17,335 nt of DNA from the NCBI GenBank assembly GCA_964469055.1, contig CAYXXN010000048.1, positions 1 to 17,335 on the forward strand, read 5' to 3'. Under the pieces are notes generated by a model, which saw nothing but the letters and a program-made list of their open reading frames with translations, searched no databases and was not told where the DNA came from. This document shows, piece after piece, positions 1 through 5,485 of this stretch (positions are counted from its first letter, which is position 1; each line of letters opens with the position of its first letter). Position numbers and translations under genes: made by a program. The DNA is from CAYXXN01 sp964469055 (GTDB lineage Bacteria > Acidobacteriota > Thermoanaerobaculia > Multivoradales > JAHEKO01).

Positions 1-819
1 GACATCCGGCCGGGGGAGGAAGGCTCCCAGCCTCTCCTCCTCGCGGCGCTGGGCCAGCGCGTGATCTTGAGCGCCGACGACGGGATCGTCGGCCGGGAGC
101 CATGGGTGAGCGACGGGAGCGAGGCGGGGACCGCTCTCCTGCTGGACGTCCGTCCGGGCCCGGAGGCATCGGTCCCCTACGACTACTTCGGCGAGATGCT
201 GGCCGTCGGCCATCACGTGTATTTCGTTGCGGACGACGGCCAGTCCGGCGCCGAACTGTGGCGCACCGACGGTACGGCCGCGGGCACGGCGCAGGTGGCG
301 GATCTGAACCCGGGCCCCGCGCCTTCCGATCCTCGCCCCTGGGTCGCCTGGGGCGGCAAGCTGTACTTCAGCGCCTGGGATCCGGAGCGTGGCCGTGAGC
401 TGTGGGCCACGGACGGAGCCGGCGCCTGGCTCGTGGTCGATCTGAATCCAGGAACGGGCTCCGGGGTGAGCGACTGGCTCCTCGATTCGTTCTCGGTACC
501 TCGCCAACGGCGTCGGCCGGTCGTGTGGCAGGACCGCCTCTACTTCGCCGGCAGCGACGGATCGAGCGGCCTCGAGCTCTGGGCCACGGATGGGACCGCG
601 GGCGGGACGGTGCGGCTGGGCGATATCCACCCCGGTTCCGGCTCCTCGAGCCCCAGCACTTTCACCCCCTTCGGCTCCCAGCTCCTCTTCGGCGCCACCG
701 ACGGAACCACGGGCTTCGAGCTCTGGGCGCTCGGCGAACCGCCACCGCCGGAAATCCTCTTCCAGGACGGCTTCGAGACCGGCGACACCTCGGCTTGGTC
801 CGAGGTGGTCCCGAACTGA
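1..819 (+). CDS. ELWxxDGT-repeat secreted protein, 5'-truncated by window edge
   Basis: This is the C-terminal part of a repeat protein. The reading frame is open from base 1 and its first residues (DIRPGEEGSQP) already match the repeat, so the gene begins outside the window and the GTG at 61 is not its start. About five repeat units are visible, with cores such as REPWVSDGS, AELWRTDGT, RELWATDGA and LELWATDGT. They alternate with D(I/V/L)xPGxxxSxP segments and short YFxA strands, the pattern of the ELWxxDGT repeat family. These repeats are thought to build a beta-propeller-like extracellular domain; no enzymatic residues are recognisable. After a proline-rich linker (EPPPPE) the protein ends in FQDGFETGDTSAW plus a few residues, a tail shared with the gene at 11934-13280. 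The gene faces the ADH gene, 77 bp away. Family assignment is firm; the function is unknown, probably a surface or secreted adhesin-like protein. Confidence 0.88.
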   Translation, partial: DIRPGEEGSQPLLLAALGQRVILSADDGIVGREPWVSDGSEAGTALLLDVRPGPEASVPYDYFGEMLAVGHHVYFVADDGQSGAELWRTDGTAAGTAQVADLNPGPAPSDPRPWVAWGGKLYFSAWDPERGRELWATDGAGAWLVVDLNPGTGSGVSDWLLDSFSVPRQRRRPVVWQDRLYFAGSDGSSGLELWATDGTAGGTVRLGDIHPGSGSSSPSTFTPFGSQLLFGATDGTTGFELWALGEPPPPEILFQDGFETGDTSAWSEVVPN

Positions 820-896
820 GCGGCACGCACGCTCGAGGATCCGGAGACTGCCAAAGGTCGCCAGCTACGGGAACATGGGGAAGTGGCGCCCCTGGT

Positions 897-1937
897 TCAC
901 AGCTCGAGGACGACCTTGACGCAGCCGTCGAGCTTGCCGTCGAAGAGCTGGTAGCCACGCGGGCCATCGTCCAGCGCCAGCCGATGGGTGAAGAGGGCGC
1001 CGAAGGGGAAGCGACCGGCGGCGAGGAGAGCCAGCGCCTCCCCTGCGTAGCGGCGGGCCGGGCAGCGGCCGGCGCGGTAGGTCAAGTTCCTGTCGTAGGC
1101 CTCTCCGGGCGCGAAGGCGAAGGCGGCCTCGGTGTGTACGCCGACGGCGGCGAGCGTGCCGCCGGGGCGCACGAGGTCGAGCGCCATGCGGCTGGCCTCC
1201 CGAGTGCCGACCGCCTCGAGGACGGCGTCGGCGCCGCGGCCGGCGGTGGCCTCGCGCAGCAGGGCCGCGGCCTCCGCGGGGGCTGGCGCCGTGGCGCCGA
1301 AGCACTCGGCGAGTCCTCGCCGCTCGGGGACCGGGTCGAAAGCGAAGACGCGCTCCGCGCCGCGGGCGAGCGCGCCGGCAATGGCCGCCAGCCCCACCGG
1401 GCCGCAGCCGAGAACGGCGATCGTCGCGCCGGGAGCGACCGCCCCCAGGTCGGCCGCAAAGAGTCCCGTGGGCACGACGTCGGCCGCGAGCAGGGCGAGC
1501 TCGGGGTCGAGCCCGGGCGGGAGCGGCAGCAGCGTCGTCTGCGCGAGCGGCACGCGGACGAGCTCGGCCTGCGCGCCCTGGAGCCCGAGCCCGTTCTCCA
1601 CCCAACCCAGCAGCTGCCCGCGCTCGCAGCGGGCAGTCAAGCCGCCGCGGCAGAAGAAACAGGCGCCGCAGCTGGTGGTGAAGGGAGAGACGACGAGATC
1701 GCCCGCCGCGACCCCGCCCACCTCGCATCCCGTCGCCACGACCTCGCCGACCAACTCGTGCCCGAGCACCGTGCCGGGATCGAGCCCCGTCTCCCGCCCG
1801 CGGTACGGGTGGAGGTCCGAGCCGCAGATGGCGGCGCGCCGCACGCGAACGATGGCGTCGCCGCCGGAGACGATCGCCGGATCCGCCACCCGCTCGACGC
1901 GCACGTCGCCGGGGCCGTGAAAGGTCAGGGCGCGCAT
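897..1937 (-). CDS. Zinc-dependent alcohol dehydrogenase, MDR family
   Basis: A 346-residue medium-chain dehydrogenase/reductase, normal length for the family, expected to oxidise an alcohol or reduce an aldehyde with NAD(H) in the cytoplasm. The N-terminal GroES-like domain has the catalytic zinc ligands Cys38 (AICGSD), His60 and Glu61 (LGHELVGEV). The structural zinc site is Cys90, Cys93, Cys96 and Cys104. The Rossmann domain has the GCGPVG loop at 177-182 and an acidic residue at 201 that would favour NAD over NADP. The start (ATG, 1937) is the methionine that opens the conserved N-terminus; it lies 8 nt after the DUF3179 stop codon, so the two genes are very probably co-transcribed. The sequence resembles the formaldehyde-dehydrogenase-like and threonine-dehydrogenase-like subgroup, but I cannot name a substrate. 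The same reading frame runs on upstream through the DUF3179 gene, but that part is out of frame with it. Confidence 0.9.
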   Translation of the reverse strand: MRALTFHGPGDVRVERVADPAIVSGGDAIVRVRRAAICGSDLHPYRGRETGLDPGTVLGHELVGEVVATGCEVGGVAAGDLVVSPFTTSCGACFFCRGGLTARCERGQLLGWVENGLGLQGAQAELVRVPLAQTTLLPLPPGLDPELALLAADVVPTGLFAADLGAVAPGATIAVLGCGPVGLAAIAGALARGAERVFAFDPVPERRGLAECFGATAPAPAEAAALLREATAGRGADAVLEAVGTREASRMALDLVRPGGTLAAVGVHTEAAFAFAPGEAYDRNLTYRAGRCPARRYAGEALALLAAGRFPFGALFTHRLALDDGPRGYQLFDGKLDGCVKVVLEL

Positions 1938-1945
1938 GCCTGCCG

Positions 1946-3313
1946 CTACCGCACCAGCCGCGTCTGGGGGTACGCCGCGTACCAGCCGAACCAGAAGGCG
2001 CGCTGCGAGGGCAGGCGCGCCAGGCGGCGGCCATCGGCGGCCTCGAGGGCGTCCTCGGTCAAGATCCAGGCGCCCCCGTCGGCAGCGGTTAGCGTCCGAT
2101 CGCCGTCGAAGGCCGCGAAGCTGAGGCCGTTCGTGTCGTAGACGCGGTTGGCGCCCGAGGGGTCGGTGACGACCACGAAGTCGAGATCGCCGATCCGGTC
2201 GTGGTGGAGCGGGTGGGCAAGGAGGAACTCCTGCGCGATGGCGAGCGCCTCCCCGGGCTGCTCGGGGAAGACGAGCGCCAGCACCTCGGCCTTGTTGGCG
2301 AGCCGCCGGTCGAGCTTCGGGACGCCGAACATGAGCTCGTCGGTGGCGAAGTAGTCGCGGTAGGCGGCCCCCTCCGAGTAGTCGCGCTGGTGGCCGGTGT
2401 CGAGGGAGAGCACGGTCGTCTCCGGGTGGCGCCGCCGCCACTCGCCCCAGGTGGTGGTCACCACGCTGCGGCGCGGCAGCCGGATCCCCCGGCCCACCAG
2501 CGGCCCGACCACCGGCTCGCCCTCGAAGGTGCTCCACAGCGACTGCGTCGCCTGGTCGTACATGAGCTTGTTCGAGCGGTAGAGGAAGCCGCTCGTGCCG
2601 AGCTGGTGATCGACCCCTTCGTGAGCCGTCTCGTAAAGGATCACCGTGCCGCACAGCGTGCAGTAGACGCCGGCCACGGGGATGCCTCCCACCGTGTCGG
2701 TGAAGAACTCGTGCCAGGCGAGAATGCGTTTCGGGTAGGCCCGCGCGTCCCCCTCCACCTCGAGGCCGAAGACCACGTTGCCGTCCTCCAGGTACGAGGC
2801 CTCGGCCGCCGGGATCATGGCCGGCGAGCGCAGCGGTGGGATCCCGTCCTGGCGCACCCCGCCCCAGCGCACCTCGTCGAGGCGGATCGTCGCCAGCCGA
2901 TCGGGCCCGAAGTAGCCGGCGAACCGCGGGTCGATGTTGGCGTAGAGCCGGCTCTTGAACTCGGCGTAGCGCGGATGCGGCGAAATCTCCCGATTCCAGA
3001 TCCACTCGGTCCAGGCCTGGAGATGGTGGCCGAAGGTCTGGCCGGTCTTCTGCTTGAGCAGCGCCGCCGCCGCCGGCGCCACCGTAGGCTCGCGCAGGAA
3101 GTAGATCGTCTCGACGAGCATCGGCGCGAAGCTCGGCTGCCAGGCGTCGCCGAGGCGCGCCAGGGCCTCTCGGCGCTCCGAGACCGGTCCGCCGAGGAGC
3201 CGGAGGAAGTCCGCCGGAACGTCGGCCGTCTCGGCGGCCAGGGCGGGCGCGGCGAGGGCAGCAGCCAGGCTCAGGACAGCGAGGTCGAACAGGGTACCCC
3301 GCGCGGCCTTCAT
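1946..3313 (-). CDS. Exported DUF3179 domain-containing protein
   Basis: A 455-residue protein. The chosen start (ATG, 3313) has GGGAG five bases upstream and opens a clear Sec signal peptide (hydrophobic residues 8-26, AxA-type cleavage near 27). Residues about 30-130 are a helical region of unknown function. From about 140 to the C-terminus the sequence matches DUF3179: the YCTLCGT motif at 217-223 with Cys218 and Cys221, then LGTSGFLYRSNKLMYD, then QSLWSTFEGEPVVG. The biochemical role of DUF3179 is not established as far as I know; the paired cysteines could bind metal or undergo redox chemistry in the periplasm. The gene leads a two-gene operon with the ADH and diverges from arsR across 93 bp, so the ArsR operator could also affect it. 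An in-frame upstream extension exists, but it runs into arsR and would bury the signal peptide. Confidence 0.88.
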   Translation of the reverse strand: MKAARGTLFDLAVLSLAAALAAPALAAETADVPADFLRLLGGPVSERREALARLGDAWQPSFAPMLVETIYFLREPTVAPAAAALLKQKTGQTFGHHLQAWTEWIWNREISPHPRYAEFKSRLYANIDPRFAGYFGPDRLATIRLDEVRWGGVRQDGIPPLRSPAMIPAAEASYLEDGNVVFGLEVEGDARAYPKRILAWHEFFTDTVGGIPVAGVYCTLCGTVILYETAHEGVDHQLGTSGFLYRSNKLMYDQATQSLWSTFEGEPVVGPLVGRGIRLPRRSVVTTTWGEWRRRHPETTVLSLDTGHQRDYSEGAAYRDYFATDELMFGVPKLDRRLANKAEVLALVFPEQPGEALAIAQEFLLAHPLHHDRIGDLDFVVVTDPSGANRVYDTNGLSFAAFDGDRTLTAADGGAWILTEDALEAADGRRLARLPSQRAFWFGWYAAYPQTRLVR

Positions 3314-3369
3314 GGCACTCCCAAGATACGGCTCCTCGTCCCTACCCAGTTCAGTTCCTTTGGCGGTAG

Positions 3370-3397
3370 TTGACAAGCACGAGAATATTTCTATAAT
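3370..3397 (+). promoter_or_regulatory. Consensus sigma-70 promoter of arsR-arsM
   Basis: TTGACA (3370-3375) and TATAAT (3392-3397) are both perfect matches to the sigma-70 boxes, separated by 16 bp, in an AT-rich pocket of a G+C-rich genome. Transcription should begin near 3403-3405, only two to four bases before the arsR ATG at 3407, so the message would be nearly leaderless; no Shine-Dalgarno sequence precedes that ATG. A strong promoter tightly shut by a repressor is a usual design for arsR operons. The start-site position is inferred from spacing. Confidence 0.85.
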
Positions 3398-3408
3398 TCT
3401 AGAAATAT
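3385..3408. promoter_or_regulatory. ArsR operator palindrome
   Basis: ATATTTCTA (3385-3393) and its exact reverse complement TAGAAATAT (3400-3408) are separated by six bases. The palindrome spans the -10 box and reaches into the arsR start codon, so a bound ArsR dimer would block RNA polymerase. AT-rich imperfect palindromes of this kind are usual for ArsR/SmtB repressors. On the opposite strand the same segment contains TATAGA (3390-3395), with TTGCTT (3411-3416) 15 bp upstream, a weak possible promoter for the DUF3179 operon. The palindrome is seen directly; binding is inferred. Confidence 0.75.
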
Positions 3409-3751
3409 GGAAGCAACTGCGGCTCTCGAGCTCCTCTCCGCCCTGGCCCACGACTCGCGGCTGGCGGTGTACCGCTTGCTGGTGGAGGCGGGGCCGGAAG
3501 GCCTGCCAGCGGGAGAGATCGCGCAGCGGCTCGACATCGCGCCGCCGACCCTGTCCTTCCACCTGGCCCAGCTCGCCGGCGCCGGCCTCGCCCGCTCGCG
3601 GCGCCAGGGTCGCTCCATACTCTACGCCGCCGACTACGAGGCGATGCGCGCCCTGGTCGGCTACCTCTTCGAGAACTGCTGCGGCGGGAGGTGTGAACCT
3701 CTCCCCGTCGAACCGCCCGTCGCCCGACGGGCCGCAAGGAGAACGTCATGA
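3407..3751 (+). CDS. arsR: ArsR-family arsenite-responsive repressor
   Basis: A 114-residue winged-helix repressor of the ArsR/SmtB family. The core runs from about residue 5 to 90: ALAHDSRLAVYRLL forms the first helices, GEIAQRLDIAPPTLSFHLAQL (about 36-56) is the helix-turn-helix, and ARSRRQGRSILY is the wing. The classical ELCVCD metal site is absent from the recognition helix. Instead Cys91, Cys92 and Cys96 (NCCGGRC) sit just after the last core helix, like the C-terminal three-cysteine arsenite site known from Acidithiobacillus ferrooxidans ArsR. As(III) binding should release the operator at 3385-3408, making the operon autoregulated. The ATG at 3407 fits family N-termini although it has no ribosome-binding site. 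The stop codon overlaps the arsM start as ATGA. The neighbouring arsM supports arsenic rather than another metal as the signal. Confidence 0.93.
   Translation: MEATAALELLSALAHDSRLAVYRLLVEAGPEGLPAGEIAQRLDIAPPTLSFHLAQLAGAGLARSRRQGRSILYAADYEAMRALVGYLFENCCGGRCEPLPVEPPVARRAARRTS
3715..3741 (+). promoter_or_regulatory. Hairpin plus Shine-Dalgarno before arsM
   Basis: GCCCGTCG (3715-3722) and CGACGGGC (3725-3732) form a perfect 8-bp inverted repeat with a two-base centre inside the last codons of arsR. Three bases later comes AAGGAG (3736-3741), six bases before the arsM ATG. This is one of the strongest ribosome-binding sites in the window. The hairpin may tune translation of arsM or mRNA stability between the two cistrons; that role is inference. 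Confidence 0.6.
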
Positions 3752-4614
3752 CCCCTCGTCCCGTCGACCCCACCGTCCCCCCCGCCGTGCGAGCCCGCTC
3801 GGCACCGGCGGAATCCCTGGTCCGCGAGGTCCGCGACCGCTACAGCCGCATCGCCACCGGCGAGATCGCCGGTTGCGGCTGCGCCTGCAACGCCGCCGCC
3901 GATGCCGAGATCGCGAGCGGCGTCGGCTACGCCGCCGGGGACCTGGAGGGAGCGCCGGCCGAAGCCAACCTGGGCCTCGGCTGCGGCGCCCCGCTGGCGC
4001 ACCTCGCGCCACAGGCGGGCGAGACCGTCGTCGACCTGGGCTCGGGCCCCGGTCTCGACGCCTTCCTCGCCGCGCGCGCCGTCGGTCCCGACGGCCGCGT
4101 CATCGGCATCGACATGACGCCGGAGATGCTGGAGCGCGCCCGCGCCGCCGCCGCACGGCACGGCTTCGCCAACGTCGAGTTCCTGGAAGGCCGCCTCGAG
4201 GCCCTGCCCTTACCGGACGCCTCCGTCGACGCCGCCACCTCGAACTGCGTCATCAACCTGGTGCCCGACAAGCCGGCCGTCTTCCGCGAGATCGCCCGCG
4301 TGCTGCGCCCCGGCGGCCGGCTCGTCGTCTCCGACCTCGTCCTCGACCGGCCCCTGCCGGCGGCGGTGGCGGACGACTTGACAGCCTACGTCGGCTGCAT
4401 CGGCGGCGCGGCGCGACGCGAGGAGTACTTCGCGTGGCTCGCCGAGGCCGGGCTCTCCGAGATCGACGTGCTCTCCGACGTCGACTACCTCGATACGGTA
4501 ACGGCCGCGCTGCCCGATCAGGTGCAGGCGCTCTTCGAGCGTCTCGGGGTGACCCGGGACGAGCTTCGCGGCACGGTCCGCTCGCTCACCATCCGGGCCC
4601 GCAAGGCGGCTTGA
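3748..4614 (+). CDS. arsM: Arsenite S-adenosylmethyltransferase
   Basis: A 288-residue class I SAM methyltransferase that should methylate trivalent arsenic to mono-, di- and trimethyl species in the cytoplasm. Motif I for SAM is DLGSGPG (96-102), followed by RVIGIDMTPEML with the acidic ribose-binding residue near 122. The ArsM-specific cysteines are present: Cys79 in LGLGCG, Cys167 in SNCVINL and Cys217 in VGCIGGA. A CGCAC cluster (Cys43, 45, 47) takes the place of the N-terminal cysteine, matching the four-cysteine pattern of CmArsM. The start overlaps the arsR stop (ATGA) and has AAGGAG six bases upstream, so translation is coupled. It is controlled from the arsR promoter. No arsB, acr3, arsC or arsP gene is visible nearby, so detoxification here would rest on methylation or on genes elsewhere. 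Confidence 0.94.
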   Translation: MTPRPVDPTVPPAVRARSAPAESLVREVRDRYSRIATGEIAGCGCACNAAADAEIASGVGYAAGDLEGAPAEANLGLGCGAPLAHLAPQAGETVVDLGSGPGLDAFLAARAVGPDGRVIGIDMTPEMLERARAAAARHGFANVEFLEGRLEALPLPDASVDAATSNCVINLVPDKPAVFREIARVLRPGGRLVVSDLVLDRPLPAAVADDLTAYVGCIGGAARREEYFAWLAEAGLSEIDVLSDVDYLDTVTAALPDQVQALFERLGVTRDELRGTVRSLTIRARKAA

Positions 4615-4620
4615 GCCGCG

Positions 4621-4639
4621 AGGAGCCTGCTGGGCTCTT
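4621..4639. terminator. Possible short terminator hairpin between arsM and the convergent gene
   Basis: AGGAGCC and GGCTCTT can pair over seven positions, including one G-U, around a five-base loop. The hairpin lies in the 28-bp gap between two convergent genes. No T-run follows on either strand, so an intrinsic terminator is only a weak suggestion. Confidence 0.25.
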
Positions 4640-4642
4640 CGT

Positions 4643-5380
4643 CTACTCGACGTCGAACGACATCAGCTCGACCGGCACCGGCACGCCGCCGAACTCGATG
4701 TTGCAGGTCAGGTCGCCGAAGCTCCCCGCGATCGTGGTCACGATCTGCGTGATGCCCCCCGGGTCGCTGGTGTCGACACCGAAGAAGCTGAAGGAGGGCA
4801 GGAAGGCGCAGGGGACCGAGGTCGAGCCCAGGCTACCGCCGGGGCCGAAAACCTCGATCATCATGTCGACGCCGCCCTCGGTGGCGGCAAAGCCGCACGA
4901 GTAGTCGAAGCCGAGCGCCCGCACCGCCGGTGCGAAGTCGATCTCCATGTTGGCAGCGAATTGGTCGGGCCCGAGCGCCGCGCACTGGTTGCCGGCAAAG
5001 CCGACCTCGAGCAAGGCGTTGGCGGTGGCGTCCGAAGGGAAGTAGGCCACTCCGGGCAGGATCTGCCCCGGCAAGAAGCAGGCGTCGTTGGTCGTCGAGT
5101 CGGTCGGCAAATCGGTGCACTGGGCCACGCCGCCCGGCGGCACGTTGTTGTCGCCGAAGTCCTCGAGCGGCAGACCGGGGTTGGCGGCCTGGAAAGCCCC
5201 ACGATCGGTGTAGAAGGTCAGCGAGCCCAGCGGATCGAGCGGCAGCTCGGGCGCCGGCTGGCCATCGGGCTGCTGGCCGGGCGGCACGTCGGAGTAGCGG
5301 GACGGAGCGCCGGCGGCGGGCACGGATGCGGCGAGCAGGGTGACCAGCAACGCGGCGGGGACAAAACGATCACGAAGCAT
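4643..5380 (-). CDS. Secreted protein of unknown function, PEP-CTERM-like ectodomain
   Basis: A 245-residue exported protein. The ATG at 5380 has AGGAG with seven bases of spacing and opens a signal peptide (residues 1 to about 24, ending PAAGA); an earlier in-frame start would add 21 residues and spoil it. The mature part begins with a proline- and glutamine-rich stretch, then a beta-rich domain with FYTDRGAF, LEDFGDNN, VRALGFDYSCG and SFSFFGVDTSD. These motifs resemble the calcium-free beta-sandwich ectodomains common in PEP-CTERM exported proteins. There is no PEP motif or C-terminal membrane helix; the protein ends VPVELMSFDVE. Six cysteines in the mature part could form disulfides. It converges on arsM and is followed upstream by the sulfatase-like gene on the same strand, 105 bp away, probably as a separate transcript. 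Confidence 0.8.
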   Translation of the reverse strand: MLRDRFVPAALLVTLLAASVPAAGAPSRYSDVPPGQQPDGQPAPELPLDPLGSLTFYTDRGAFQAANPGLPLEDFGDNNVPPGGVAQCTDLPTDSTTNDACFLPGQILPGVAYFPSDATANALLEVGFAGNQCAALGPDQFAANMEIDFAPAVRALGFDYSCGFAATEGGVDMMIEVFGPGGSLGSTSVPCAFLPSFSFFGVDTSDPGGITQIVTTIAGSFGDLTCNIEFGGVPVPVELMSFDVE

Positions 5381-5485
5381 CGGTGTTCTCCTAAGTAAGG
5401 TGGCTCCCAACAGGAACCGGTGGATCGTACTCGAACGAGCCACCGACCGACCGGCAACCCCGGGACACCCCGCGCTCTCGGCAGC

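Noticed and set aside
61..819. GTG at 61 as the start of the ELWxxDGT gene
   Set aside because: The frame is open to base 1 and already encodes repeat sequence, so the gene starts outside the window.
402..2141. A 579-residue open frame on the plus strand
   Set aside because: It runs antisense to the ADH and the 3' part of DUF3179, is arginine- and glycine-rich without family motifs, and is a G+C-driven shadow.
897..3005. ADH read as a 702-residue fusion with upstream sequence
   Set aside because: The first ~356 residues are out of frame with the DUF3179 gene that truly occupies that DNA; the ADH starts at 1937.
4643..5380. PEP-CTERM protein with membrane anchor
   Set aside because: The C-terminus has no PEP motif, hydrophobic helix or arginine cluster.
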